From Streptomyces sp. ISL-43 (GTDB lineage Bacteria > Actinomycetota > Actinomycetes > Streptomycetales > Streptomycetaceae), in contig NZ_JAGGOT010000044.1 in NCBI RefSeq assembly GCF_018614195.1, positions 62,001 to 126,000 on the forward strand: a DNA stretch of 64,000 nucleotides. The letters run 5' to 3'. A program made the translations under genes and the position numbers. The notes beneath the pieces are model-generated. The model was not told where the DNA came from. It searched no databases and saw only the letters and a list, made by a program, of their open reading frames with translations. Below, piece after piece: positions 33,413-44,281 of the stretch (position 1 is its first letter; each line of letters starts with the position of its first letter).

Positions 33413-34372
33413 TCAGCGCCGCAGCGCCGGCCGGCTTCCCGGCGAAAGGCCCCTTCCGGGCCCCTGAGCGGGCTGTACGCCCTCCCCCAGGCCCGCGCGG
33501 GCATCTGGACGTACGCGCCTCCCCTGACCCACCTCCGGGCCGGTGGTGAACTCGGCGACGAAGCCGAGCAGCGGTGCGATCCGCGTGTACACACCCGGGC
33601 TGTCGGCCCGCCCGCAGCCGCGCCCCCAGGACACCACCCCGATGAGCCGCCCCTCGGCCACCAGCGGCCCGCCGCTGTCGCCCTGGCAGGCGTCCTTGCC
33701 GCCCTCGCGGTCTCCCGCGCACACCATGGAGTCGGCACGGTACTGTCCGTCCGCGTCCCCGGGGTACGCCCCCGCGCACACCTCGTCCGCCAGGACGGTC
33801 ACCCGTGCCGCCCGCAGCGCGTACGCGTAGTCACCGAATCCGCTCGTGTCGCCCCAGCCGTACACGGCGGCGCCCGTCCCCGCGCCGTACGCCGGATGCC
33901 CCGGGCCGGCCATCGCCAGCACGTCCTGCGGCGGCACGGATTCGTCCAGCTCCAGTACGGCCAGGTCGCCGGCGTTGCTCTTCGGGTCGTAGCCGGGGTT
34001 CACCCGGGCGGAACGCACCGCGATCTCCCGCCCCTCGGCGGCACGCAGCTCCGTACGCCCGGTGATCACCCGGAAGTCCCGGACGGAGTCCACCGGGCCG
34101 CCGAGCACCTGGCGCGCCAGGCAGTGCGCCGCGGTCAGCACCTTGGTCGGGGCCACGAGCACACCCCCGCAGAACTGCCCGCCCCGCGTACCCCCGAACC
34201 GGTCACGGCTCGCGAGGGCCACGACCCAGGGGGCATCGGCCACCTTCACCGGCTTTCCGCCGATCACCACGCTGTCCGCCGCGGCTCGCGGCGCCTGGCT
34301 CAGCGGCGCCGCCGCCGCTCCCGCCACCAGGGTCAGCGCGCCCGCCAGGACACGGGCAAAGGGACGACGCAT
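33413..34372 (-). CDS. Secreted trypsin-like serine protease (S1 family)
   Basis: 319 residues with a signal peptide (about 1-32) and a chymotrypsin-fold domain. The catalytic triad is His83 (LTAAHC), Asp136 (GDLAVLEL) and Ser233 (GDSGGP). Asp227, six residues before the Ser, marks the trypsin specificity pocket, so cleavage after Arg or Lys is expected. Mature chains of this family start at IVGG; here the corresponding VVIGGKPV is close to that. About 45 residues after the domain form a Gly/Arg/Pro-rich tail of unknown use. It lies alone between the DUF7455 terminator and hrdB. Confidence 0.92.
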   Translation of the reverse strand: MRRPFARVLAGALTLVAGAAAAPLSQAPRAAADSVVIGGKPVKVADAPWVVALASRDRFGGTRGGQFCGGVLVAPTKVLTAAHCLARQVLGGPVDSVRDFRVITGRTELRAAEGREIAVRSARVNPGYDPKSNAGDLAVLELDESVPPQDVLAMAGPGHPAYGAGTGAAVYGWGDTSGFGDYAYALRAARVTVLADEVCAGAYPGDADGQYRADSMVCAGDREGGKDACQGDSGGPLVAEGRLIGVVSWGRGCGRADSPGVYTRIAPLLGFVAEFTTGPEVGQGRRVRPDARAGLGEGVQPAQGPGRGLSPGSRPALRR

Positions 34373-34420
34373 GAGGCCTCCTGACTCCGAGTGTGCATGA
34401 CTCCACCCAGAGTGGGTCGC

Positions 34421-34452
34421 CCGGTGGCCGTGCGCACCCGCGCGGCCACCGG
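34421..34452 (-). terminator. Terminator after hrdB
   Basis: CCGGTGGCCG and CGGCCACCGG (10 bp), extended inward by three pairs across one mismatch, form a stem about 40 bases downstream of the hrdB stop. No T-run. Confidence 0.7.
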
Positions 34453-34489
34453 CGACGACCCGCGAGGAACCGCTCGCCGCCGGTCCGGA

Positions 34490-36067
<1,578 letters not shown>

Positions 36068-36623
36068 GAACAACCTCTCGGAACGATGGAAACGGCTTCC
36101 GACCCCGGGCCTGGTGGTGCTGGACCGGAGCCGACGACCACCGACTGGGGATGGGCCGGGGGCGCGGGCAGGGGCCGGGGAGCTGTACAGCACCCGCAAG
36201 GGCTGCTGTCTTCCCTCCGTCGGCCATCACCTCTTAGGTCATCGCGTGACCTCGCAGAGCGTTACGCCCAATCTTCGTGGCCCGAGTCACACCCCGTTTG
36301 ATGCCATGCCGGTCATACCGTGATTTGTGTACGCCCGGCGTGTCCGAACACGCCCCGTTTCGCGGGCCGGACGACTACCCGGAACCGGCGTCCCGGCGGT
36401 CGCGGGCCGAGGGCCGGGGCCGAGGGCCGGGGCCGAGGGGCGAGGCCGAGGGGCGAGGCCGAGGGGCGAGGGTCCGGGCGCGGGCGCCGCCGGACCCTCC
36501 CCCGGACTCCGCCCGGGGGCTCTCCCGGGGCCGTCCGGGGGCACCCCCTGGGGGCCGGCGAAGGGCTGGCGGACCTCGGCGCCTCCGTGAGCGTTCCCGT
36601 GTGCGGCCCCGTGCGTGCGCCCG
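36068..36623. other. Intergenic region upstream of hrdB and downstream of whiH
   Basis: 556 bp. The part nearest hrdB (36068-36350) should contain its promoters; no exact -35/-10 pair could be named. Positions 36340-36353 form a small CGTGT/ACACG hairpin. The rest is extremely GC-rich, with a 13-bp tandem repeat (36408-36472) and several C/G-run hairpins around 36500-36560 that may end whiH transcription. No gene is supported. Confidence 0.6.
36408..36472. repeat. Five-copy 13-bp tandem repeat
   Basis: Two copies of CGAGGGCCGGGGC are followed by two of CGAGGGGCGAGGC and one ending in G. The unit is not a multiple of three and lies between genes, so it is not coding. One strand is almost pure purine. 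Confidence 0.9.
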
Positions 36624-37511
36624 TCAGTGCTCGCGCGGGGCGGGGACCACGCGCTCGACCTCCGGATGCACCGTCAGAAGCTGGCGCATGGCGTTCTCCG
36701 CGCCGATCGCGTCACCGGCGGCGAGGGCCTCGACCATGCGCGCGTGGTGCGCGACGCAGGTCTCGCTGGGGCGGTCGCAGGCGACGATGGGGCTGCCGGA
36801 CACCTGGAGGGCGGCGGAGACGATGCCGGAGAGGTGCTCCAGCATGCGGTTGCCCGCGACCTGGATGAGGAGCGCGTGGAACTCGTGGTCGGCGCGAGCG
36901 AAGGTGATCGAGTCACCCTGGCCGAGCGCGTGCCCCATGATCTCGACCATGTCGGCGAGGCGCTGCTGGATGTCCGGGCGGCCGTGTCCGGCGGCGAGGC
37001 GGGCGGCGAGCGGTTCGATGGTCCAGCGGAGTTCGCCCAGTTCGCGGCGCTGGTCGTCGCGCTGCGGGCCGAAGGCGCGCCACTCGATGATGTCGGGGTC
37101 GAGCAGGTTCCAGTCGGCGACCGGACGGACCCGGGTGCCGACGTTGGGGCGAGCGCTGACGAGGCCCTTGGCCTCGAGGACCCGCAGTGATTCGCGGACG
37201 ACCGTGCGGGAGACTTCGAAGCGCTGGCCGATCTCCTCGGGGACCAGCGGGCGGTCCGCTCCGAGGTCGCCCGAAACGATCATCTGGCCGAGCTGCTGGA
37301 CGAGTTGGCCGTGCAGTCCGCGGCCGCGGCTGCCTGCCGCGCGGCGGCCGACGCGGCTCAACTCGACGTCGGATCCGTCCCAGTGGGGCACTCCCACACG
37401 GTCGGCCCCGGAGGCCTCCGGGTAGGGGTAGCGGTCGAGTTCGCCCGGGCCGGCGAGGCCGGAATCGGCGTGGCGGGCGGCGGTCATCATGGTGTGCGCA
37501 AGGGTACTCAC
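36624..37511 (-). CDS. whiH: Sporulation transcription factor WhiH (GntR family)
   Basis: Read from the GTG at 37511 (VSTLAHTMM) the protein has 295 residues, the length I recall for S. coelicolor WhiH. An N-terminal extension (1-65) is followed by a GntR winged helix (GQMIVSGDLGADRPLVPEEI, VSRTVVRESLRVLEAKGL) and an FCD effector domain (ELRWTIEPLAARLAAGHG onward). WhiH acts in septation of aerial hyphae and is itself switched on by the early sporulation sigma factor WhiG. AAAGG lies close before the GTG; ATG at 37490 is the alternative start. The neighbour hrdB confirms the identification. Confidence 0.92.
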   Translation of the reverse strand: MSTLAHTMMTAARHADSGLAGPGELDRYPYPEASGADRVGVPHWDGSDVELSRVGRRAAGSRGRGLHGQLVQQLGQMIVSGDLGADRPLVPEEIGQRFEVSRTVVRESLRVLEAKGLVSARPNVGTRVRPVADWNLLDPDIIEWRAFGPQRDDQRRELGELRWTIEPLAARLAAGHGRPDIQQRLADMVEIMGHALGQGDSITFARADHEFHALLIQVAGNRMLEHLSGIVSAALQVSGSPIVACDRPSETCVAHHARMVEALAAGDAIGAENAMRQLLTVHPEVERVVPAPREH

Positions 37512-37603
37512 GAATCCTTTGTCGGCCGTGCTTCCACGACCCTTGAGGTCTTTGCTGAAAAGCACACGAAAGGGTGATCGGTGCCACCTACTCAATTGAC
37601 GAC

Positions 37604-37628
37604 TTATCGTAAAGAACCGGGCCTTTTG
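37604..37628 (-). promoter_or_regulatory. Candidate sigma-WhiG promoter of whiH
   Basis: On the minus strand TACGATAA resembles the WhiG -10 element GCCGATAA, with CAAA 13 bases upstream against the consensus TAAA at 14-16. It lies about 95 bases before the start. WhiG dependence of whiH is established in S. coelicolor; the exact site here is inferred. Confidence 0.5.
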
Positions 37629-37716
37629 CGGGGAGTTGCGATCTTCGGTGCGGGATGTGAAACGCATCGGTCCCGTTGGGCCCTTCTCCGGCATCGGAAC
37701 GATCACCAACGATCCT

Positions 37717-39537
37717 TCACAAACGGACGCGGCCGCGCAGTCCTGTGAACCCATAGGCGCACAACAGGACCATCAGCGACAACACCAGCGCCGTGCCGAC
37801 CGGTTGGGCCATCACACGAAGTGCCCCGAGGACCAGACGGTCGGCCTCCGGAGGCCACTGCGCCCAGGCGAGGCCGCGCAGCCGCTCCGCGAGTCCGGTC
37901 ACCGGGTACGCGGACGGCCCGTCCACCGCCTTGCGCACCAGCGGTACGACCATCACCGGCACGGCGAGCACCGCGGCCAGGCCTGCGGCGGCCGACCGGA
38001 AGACTCCGGAGGCCAGGACGCCGGACCAGGCGCAGCCGACGAGCAGCCCCGCCCAACTCGCGGCCGGGGACACCCACTCCGCCGGGGTGCGCAGCGGGCC
38101 GCCGCCGAAGACCAGCGCCAGGGCTGCGGCGTCGGCGGTCACGGCGAGGGCGCCGACCAGGAGCGCGAGGACGGCGCTGACGCCGAGCTTCGCGGTGAGC
38201 AGCCCGAGCCGGCGCGGGACGGTGCCGCGGTCCGCGGCGAGCGCGGGATAGCGGTACTCCTCGCCGAAGGCCAGGGCGCCGAGCAGTCCGGCCCCGAGAG
38301 CCGCGGGCGGCAGTGGGAGCAACTCCGGCCAGGCGGCGAGCAGACGGTTCTGCCCGGTGTCGCCGGCCCGGGCCAGCACCAGCGCCGTGACGACGGAGAC
38401 GGCGACGACGAAGGCGGCGGTGAGGACGGGGGTGGCGGTGCCGAAGACCCGGTGCAGTTCGTAGCGCAGGGGCCGCAGCGGGCCGCCGAGCCGGCGCACG
38501 GTGGAGGCGGGCCGGCCGGAGCGGGCGCGCCGGGGGCGCGAGCGATAGCGGCCGTGGCCGTCGCCGGCACCGCCGGGCTCGGCCGGCGTCCCGCCGGCGT
38601 CCGCCGCCGCGGCCCCGGCGCTGGCGCCGGATGCGGCTCGGGCGCGCGGCAGAGACGCAGGCGCGCCCGCGTCGCCGGTCTCGTCGGCGAGTTGATGGAC
38701 GAGCACGCCGTGCCGGAAGGCCGCCTCGCCGACCTCCGCGCAGTTGCTGCCGTACACCGACAGGCGACTGCCGCTCTCCTCGACGATCTCCACGGCCCGC
38801 TGCGCCGCCCGGGCCTCGCGGCCCAGTACGTCGGCCAGCCGGGCGGCGTGCGGGGTGCGCACGGCCACCCGCGGCCGCAGCCGGGTCCGGGCGAACTCGG
38901 CGGCGTCCTGGTCGGCGACGAGCCGTCCCGCCTCGATGCTGACGACCCGGTCCGCGCTGCGCGCGGCCTCCTTGGCGTCGTCGGTGGTGAAGAGCACCGC
39001 GCCGCCGAGGGAGGCGTGGCCGCGCAGCAGCCCGTGCAGCCAGCTCCGTTCGCGGGGCGAGAGTCCGGCGGCGGGCTCGTCGAGGAGGAGCGTGCAGGGG
39101 TCGGCGAGCAGCGCGGCGGCCAAGGCGACCCTGCGCTCCATGCCGAGCGAGAGCGAACCGAGCCGCTCGTCGCGCAGACCGGCGACGCCGACGACCTCCA
39201 GCATGGTGTCGGCCCGGGAGGCCGGCACCCCGGCCGCGGCGCAGAGCATCCGCAGCTGGCTGCGGACGGTGCGCGACGGATTGCCGGGGAGGTCTCCGAG
39301 GAGTACGCCGACCTCGCGGCCCGGATGCGGGATCCGGTGCAGGGGGCGCCCGCGGAAGTAGGTGACTCCGCGGCCCGGTTCGAGTTCGAGCATGAGCCGC
39401 AGCGCGGCGGTCTTGCCCGAGCCTGGGTCGCCGAGCAGCGCGGTCACGGTCCCGGGGTGGGCCTCGAAGGTGAGGTCGTCCACGAGGGGTGGAAGGTTTC
39501 GACGGGGGGTGCTGGTGAGTCCGATGGCCTGGAGCAT
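37717..39537 (-). CDS. ABC transporter, ATPase and permease in one chain
   Basis: 606 residues. The ATPase (about 1-225) has Walker A GDPGSGKTAALRL, a signature LSLGMERRVAL in place of LSGGQ, and Walker B TLLLDEPAAGLS. A Gly/Ala/Arg-rich linker (about 285-350) leads to a permease of about six helices (TAAFVVAVSVVTALVLA, VGALAVTADAAALALVF and others) of ABC-2 exporter type. The ATPase-first order and weak signature differ from ordinary exporters. The substrate is unknown. It is placed directly upstream of whiH with a 205-bp gap, so it is probably independent of it. Confidence 0.85.
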   Translation of the reverse strand: MLQAIGLTSTPRRNLPPLVDDLTFEAHPGTVTALLGDPGSGKTAALRLMLELEPGRGVTYFRGRPLHRIPHPGREVGVLLGDLPGNPSRTVRSQLRMLCAAAGVPASRADTMLEVVGVAGLRDERLGSLSLGMERRVALAAALLADPCTLLLDEPAAGLSPRERSWLHGLLRGHASLGGAVLFTTDDAKEAARSADRVVSIEAGRLVADQDAAEFARTRLRPRVAVRTPHAARLADVLGREARAAQRAVEIVEESGSRLSVYGSNCAEVGEAAFRHGVLVHQLADETGDAGAPASLPRARAASGASAGAAAADAGGTPAEPGGAGDGHGRYRSRPRRARSGRPASTVRRLGGPLRPLRYELHRVFGTATPVLTAAFVVAVSVVTALVLARAGDTGQNRLLAAWPELLPLPPAALGAGLLGALAFGEEYRYPALAADRGTVPRRLGLLTAKLGVSAVLALLVGALAVTADAAALALVFGGGPLRTPAEWVSPAASWAGLLVGCAWSGVLASGVFRSAAAGLAAVLAVPVMVVPLVRKAVDGPSAYPVTGLAERLRGLAWAQWPPEADRLVLGALRVMAQPVGTALVLSLMVLLCAYGFTGLRGRVRL

Positions 39538-39710
39538 CGCTTCCCTCGCGGGGGGTGAGACCGCTCTGCGGCAGGATGAATACCGCTAACAAGATAACGC
39601 GATATGTCCGATTTTCGGCGCACCTGGCACTGAGACTCGTCTGTGTCGGCCCCGGCTCGGAAGCCGGCCCGGCTCCCCACCGGGCCGCTCCGGGCCCGGT
39701 TGTCGGTGGG

Positions 39711-40457
39711 TCAGACTTCCGGGCGCAGCATCGGCGGGTTGAGCAGCGTGGCCCCGCCGGCCCGGAACAGCTGGGCGGGGCGGCCGCCCTGACGGGTCGT
39801 CGTCCCCCCGGCCGGCACCAGGAACCCGGGGGTGCCGGTGACCTTGCGGTGGAAGTTGCGCGGGTCGAGGGCGACGCCCCAGACCGCTTCGTAGACCCGC
39901 CGCAGCTCGCCGACGGTGAACTCGGGCGGACAGAAGGCGGTGGCCAGGGAGGAGTACTCGATCTTCGAGCGGGCCCGCTCGACTCCGTCGGCGAGGATCC
40001 GCTCGTGGTCGAAGGCGAGTCCGGCGCCGGCCTGGCCGGCGGCGGACAGGAGCTCGTCGACGGGGGCCCAGCGCGCGCTGTTGGCATCGCCGCCGGCCCG
40101 CGGCGCGGGCAGGTCCGGAGCCAGCACCAGGTGCGCCACACTGACCACGCGCATGCGCGGATCCCGCTTCGGATCGCCGTAGGTCGCGAGCTGTTCGAGA
40201 TGCGCCCCGTTGCCCACCTCGGGAGCGGTCGGGTCGTGGGCGCACAGGCCGGTCTCTTCGGACAGCTCGCGGGCGGCGGCCGCGGCCAGGTCCTCATCGC
40301 CCCGCACGAATCCGCCGGGCAGCGCCCAGCGTCCCTGGAAGGGCTGCTCACCCCGCCGGACCACCAGCGCGCAGAGCGCGTGGCGCCGCACGGTGAGCAC
40401 GACCAGGTCGACGGTGACGGCGAAGGGCGGGAAGGCCGACGGGTCGTAGGGCGACAT
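39711..40457 (-). CDS. NrtR-like Nudix-domain transcriptional regulator
   Basis: 248 residues. An N-terminal Nudix domain carries an intact Nudix box (GGFVRGDEDL through RELSEETG). The C-terminal winged helix (about 165-225: FTVGELRRVYEAVWG, DPRNFHRKVTG) matches NrtR/NadR-type regulators of NAD metabolism, which bind ADP-ribose-related ligands. Because the catalytic box is complete it may also hydrolyse a nucleotide sugar. No NAD gene is adjacent; targets may be remote. A half-symmetric site lies just upstream. Confidence 0.82.
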   Translation of the reverse strand: MSPYDPSAFPPFAVTVDLVVLTVRRHALCALVVRRGEQPFQGRWALPGGFVRGDEDLAAAAARELSEETGLCAHDPTAPEVGNGAHLEQLATYGDPKRDPRMRVVSVAHLVLAPDLPAPRAGGDANSARWAPVDELLSAAGQAGAGLAFDHERILADGVERARSKIEYSSLATAFCPPEFTVGELRRVYEAVWGVALDPRNFHRKVTGTPGFLVPAGGTTTRQGGRPAQLFRAGGATLLNPPMLRPEV

Positions 40458-40469
40458 GCCGCGATCATA

Positions 40470-40486
40470 GTCGTCTGCCTGACGAT
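40470..40486. promoter_or_regulatory. Possible operator of the NrtR-like gene
   Basis: GTCGTC-TGCCT-GACGAT is a one-mismatch inverted repeat 13 bases upstream of the start codon, where an autoregulatory site would be expected. Confidence 0.35.
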
Positions 40487-40583
40487 AAACAGAGCTTTGG
40501 TGATCCTCGAGCCGCGGAACCGGAAGCCGCGGCCCGTCACCCTGACCGGAGCACTCGGGCCGGACTTGAGCGCGCGGCGCCCG

Positions 40584-42593
40584 CTAACCGCCCAGTTGGA
40601 GCGCATCGGCCGCCTCCTCCACCATGCCGAGGCCCAGCCGGCTGATCCTGACGGCAAAGGGTTCTCCCGAGACCCGCAGCCCGGAGAGGCGCAGCCCGCC
40701 GAGCGGAGCGCCGGGGAGCGGGGCGAGGGCCACCGTGCCCGCCGGGGCGTCCGGCCGGATTCCGGCCAGGGCGGTCAGGACGTGGATCCCGGTGGCGGCC
40801 GCGACCGCCGCCGGGCGGCAGGCCGCCGGATGCGGAAGCGGAGTGCTGCCCGCGGTGCGCTGCGCTGCCGCATACATCTCCGGGAGGCGGTACCCGAAGC
40901 CCTCCGCGGCGTCCAGCAGGCCCCGGAGCAGTCCGGTGGCCTCCTTCTCGAAGCCGGCCTGGGCCAGTCCGGCCACGGCGACCGCGCTCTCGTACGGTCG
41001 CACCGCACCCGAGCGGTAGCCGAACGGGTTGTGCCCCGGCTCGCGGACCGCCATGCTCCGCAGCCCCCATCCGGAGTCCATGCCGGGGGCTCCGAGCAGC
41101 CGGGCCAGCTGTTCGGTACGGACCCGGTCGAGAAGTCCCGGCGCGAGCCGGCCCCCGCCGAGCAGCCCGGTGTCCAGCAGGTGCGCCGCGGCCCCGGTCA
41201 GCCGGGGCAGCGGCCGCCCATCGGGATGCAGGGCCGCCGCGGGCCGGCCGCCGTCCGGGCCGTCGACCCAGAAACGCGCCGCGAAACGCTCCCGCAGGGC
41301 GGCCGCCCTGTCCCGCCACTCCTCGGCTCCGGGCCGCCCGCACCCGGCGAGCAGGTCGGCTCCGAGCAGCGCGGCCCGATGGGCGTGGGCCTGGGTTTCA
41401 CAGCGGCGCGGCCCCGGCTCGGGGTCGGCAAGGAAGCCGTCCTCCCCCAGCGCGCCCCGCAGCCACTCCAGGCACCGCTCGGCGGCCGGAAGCAGCTGGG
41501 CCACCTCCGCCTCGGGCATCCCCCAGAGCCGGGCTTCGGCGAGCACGGCCGGGAAGGCGAGCGTCGCCTCGGTCCCGGTGCAGCCCGGGGGCAGCTGAGG
41601 CCCGGCCCCGCGCAAGGGTCCCGGGATCTTCCCGGCGTCGGCGCCCCGGCCGCCCGCCTGGGTGCGGCCCAGGACGCGCAGGGTCGAGGCGGCCAGCCCT
41701 GTGCCGAGCGGGAGTGCCATGCGGGCGGCCCACAGGGATTCCGCCGGGGCCAGGCCGAGCCGCCACGGCACCCCGGCCGCCGCATAGGCGTCGGCGGGCT
41801 CCTTCGGGTCCCTGAGCAGCAGCGCGCCCAAGTCCTGGACGCTGGTGCGGAACCAGGCCTCGGCCCTCGGGTCGTCGCCCTCCGCGCGGGCGTCGTCGGC
41901 CAGGGGATTGGCCACCTGCCCGGCGGGGGCCCGTGCCCCGCGGTCCCCGGTGGTCCGCAGCTCGATGGTGCGGGACTCGCCGGGGCGCAGTTCGAGCTGC
42001 CAGCGCAGCAGTCCGGCCGAGGCGACCGCGTCGTCCGGAGGCGGCTCGGCGGCGGTGACGGCCTGGGCCTCGCCGCTGGTCCAGCGCAGCCCGGCTGCGT
42101 GCACCGCGGCGGGCAGCTCCGGACCGGACCGGCCGGCGGCCACCTCGGCCAGCTCCGCCAGGTCGGTGCCGAGCAGGACCTCGACGGGGATCCGTAGCAA
42201 CCGGGCGGTGAAGCTGCGCAGGGTGATCCGCTCGGTGCCGTCGGCGTGCCGGACCCGCTCCACCCCGACATCGGGGTCGGGCCCGGCCTCGGCCCCGGTC
42301 CGGACGGTCGCGGTGAAGGCGGCCCGGTCGGCGCCGAGGCTGCGCCCCTGCACGGCGACGGGGTCCCGGCCGGCGACGCGCAGCACGCAGCGGGACAGCA
42401 GCCGGCGCCCGGAGCGGTATACCCCGTCAATGCCGCGCCCGGTGAGCTGGCCGTGCTCCGGCGAGACCACCAGGCACGGCGCCGCGACGCAGATGACGGC
42501 GCCGTGCACGGGCGGCAAGTCGGACCTGCGGGAGGGCGGAAGGAAGGGAGGAAGGGAGGGAGGTACGCGGGCGGGGGGTACGGGGTGAGACAT
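40584..42593 (-). CDS. Glycogen debranching N-terminal domain protein (GDE-like)
   Basis: 669 residues. After a Pro-rich start, about 40-270 matches the N-terminal domain of bacterial glycogen-debranching-like proteins (SPEHGQLTGRGIDGVYRSGR). About 290-660 is an (alpha/alpha)6-barrel of glucosidase type (CETQAHAHRAALLGADLL, GWGLRSMAVREPGHNPFGY, GSGAVRPYESAVAVAG-like order). It may trim alpha-linked glucans in the cytoplasm; no signal peptide is seen. A purine-rich stretch (GGAAGGAAGGGAGG-like) forms its second dozen codons. Confidence 0.85.
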   Translation of the reverse strand: MSHPVPPARVPPSLPPFLPPSRRSDLPPVHGAVICVAAPCLVVSPEHGQLTGRGIDGVYRSGRRLLSRCVLRVAGRDPVAVQGRSLGADRAAFTATVRTGAEAGPDPDVGVERVRHADGTERITLRSFTARLLRIPVEVLLGTDLAELAEVAAGRSGPELPAAVHAAGLRWTSGEAQAVTAAEPPPDDAVASAGLLRWQLELRPGESRTIELRTTGDRGARAPAGQVANPLADDARAEGDDPRAEAWFRTSVQDLGALLLRDPKEPADAYAAAGVPWRLGLAPAESLWAARMALPLGTGLAASTLRVLGRTQAGGRGADAGKIPGPLRGAGPQLPPGCTGTEATLAFPAVLAEARLWGMPEAEVAQLLPAAERCLEWLRGALGEDGFLADPEPGPRRCETQAHAHRAALLGADLLAGCGRPGAEEWRDRAAALRERFAARFWVDGPDGGRPAAALHPDGRPLPRLTGAAAHLLDTGLLGGGRLAPGLLDRVRTEQLARLLGAPGMDSGWGLRSMAVREPGHNPFGYRSGAVRPYESAVAVAGLAQAGFEKEATGLLRGLLDAAEGFGYRLPEMYAAAQRTAGSTPLPHPAACRPAAVAAATGIHVLTALAGIRPDAPAGTVALAPLPGAPLGGLRLSGLRVSGEPFAVRISRLGLGMVEEAADALQLGG

Positions 42594-42850
42594 GCGTCGC
42601 CTTGTCTGCGCTCCGGTCGGGTCGGCTGGGCGGCGGCGCGGCCGGGCCCCCACCACTCCCCAGGGCAACGCCCCGGGCCCCGCCCGGGTCACGGGCCTCG
42701 CTGGGGGCTGCGCCCGCCGGAGGTACGGCCGCCCTGCCGGCCGTCGGCACAGGACGGCGACCGCCGGACCCCACGCCCACCGCCCGGGCCACCCGGCCCT
42801 GCCGCGCTCCCGGCCCCGGCCCTGATCCCGGACCCGGCTCCGGACCCGGT

Positions 42851-44128
42851 TCACAGCCCGCTCCCCGCGGTGCGGCCGGACTCGCGGCGGGCCGTCCGGC
42901 TCCGACGGCCGGGCGGCCTGGTGGAACCCCGTCGGGAGCCGGCCGACAGGCGTCCCCGGCGCGGCTCCCGCCGTCGCCGCTCCTCCCGCAGGCACTGCCT
43001 CAGCCCTTCCGGGTCGATCCCCTCGTTGCAGGCGTGGTGGAGCAGCTGCGCGAAGCGGTACTCGTCGTCCGCCCGCAGCGCCAGCCCCAGCGCGACCCGG
43101 GCGGTCGGCTCGTCCCCGGTGGACCAGGAGACCCAGCCGGCCAGGGTGAGCGGGGCCGCCGCGTGCTCCGCGTAGGCCCCGACACAGCGCCGGGCCAGCG
43201 CCCGCCACAGCCGCAGCGCGGGAGCGGCCTCCTCGTCCTCCATCCACTCGGCTGCGATGTCGCGGATCTCGCGGTCCTGGAGGCCGAGGATGAGCGAGGC
43301 GGCTTCCTCGTGGCCGAGCAGCGCGTCGTCCCAGTCGTCGGCGCGGGTGCCGCCTTCGACCGGCGGAGCGAGGGTCATGCGCTGCATCAGCGCCCGGGCG
43401 AGCAGGACGGTCTCGGCGCCCACCTCCTCCCGGGTGGCCCCGTCGAGGATCTTCGGCACGAGGGCAACGGCCGCCCGGTCCAGGGCCCCCTCCATCTCCT
43501 CGGCCACCTTCCCACGCAGCGGGATCAGCCTGCGCTCGATCTCCCGGAGGGAGCCCCGCACCCGCAGCCCCGCGAAGGTGGCCGCGGCGGCCATCACCGA
43601 GGTGCCGGGCGCGGCCAGCGCGCTTCCCTCGGCGGGACAACAGCGCTCGTCCGGGCAGCAATAGGACCAGTACCGCCCGGCGGAGAGGCACAGGGCCTCC
43701 AGCACGGGAACGTCCAGGGCACCGCAGGCCAGCCGGATCCGCTGGGCGAGCGGGCGCAACCGGGTCATCACCCGCTGCCCGCCCTCGTCCCCGCACGGGT
43801 CCTGGCACAGGAAGACGATGATGCCGTCGGGCTTGCTACCGCGCCGCACACTGCCTCGGATCAGGCAGTCGGCGACCTGCCGGGCGGTGTCCTCCCACTC
43901 CGCGGAGGTCAGGGGGAGACCGACCCGGAGCCGGCCCCCGAAGCGGCCGCCCTCGCCGTGGACGGCGACCATGACGAGGGAGTCGGTCGGGTGGAAGCCG
44001 AGCATGTAGGGCAGCGCGTCGGCCAGTTCGGCCGGGCTGCGCAAGGTGATCCGGGGCGCGTCGGCGGCTCCGGAGGGGCCGGGGGAAGGCCCGTCGGACG
44101 GGGTGTGCGCTTCGTGGTTGTTCGTCAT
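42851..44128 (-). CDS. DUF4192 family protein
   Basis: 425 residues of a conserved actinobacterial family of unknown function. Conserved-looking stretches are LADALPYMLGFHPTDSLVMV near the N-terminus, a Cys-rich segment YWSYCCPDERCCPAEGS (about 165-185) that could bind metal, and a helical second half ending in an Arg-rich tail. The ATG reading MTNNHEA was chosen; an upstream in-frame GTG/ATG would add 29 residues. It diverges from the RecQ gene across a 153-bp gap. Confidence 0.82.
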   Translation of the reverse strand: MTNNHEAHTPSDGPSPGPSGAADAPRITLRSPAELADALPYMLGFHPTDSLVMVAVHGEGGRFGGRLRVGLPLTSAEWEDTARQVADCLIRGSVRRGSKPDGIIVFLCQDPCGDEGGQRVMTRLRPLAQRIRLACGALDVPVLEALCLSAGRYWSYCCPDERCCPAEGSALAAPGTSVMAAAATFAGLRVRGSLREIERRLIPLRGKVAEEMEGALDRAAVALVPKILDGATREEVGAETVLLARALMQRMTLAPPVEGGTRADDWDDALLGHEEAASLILGLQDREIRDIAAEWMEDEEAAPALRLWRALARRCVGAYAEHAAAPLTLAGWVSWSTGDEPTARVALGLALRADDEYRFAQLLHHACNEGIDPEGLRQCLREERRRREPRRGRLSAGSRRGSTRPPGRRSRTARRESGRTAGSGL

Positions 44129-44281
44129 GTCCCGAAGGTCCCGTGCGCGATCGGATCGGGAAACCCCTGTGGATAACTCCGGAGCCGACATCGAACGGAC
44201 CTCGAACAAATCCACCCTTCAACATCCACAGGCCCAGAGCGGCATTCGCGGTATGTCGGAGCCATCGGGTTGCATGGGGGC

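Noticed and set aside
36408..36472. Repeat considered as CRISPR array
   Set aside because: The 13-bp units are contiguous without spacers and no cas gene is present.
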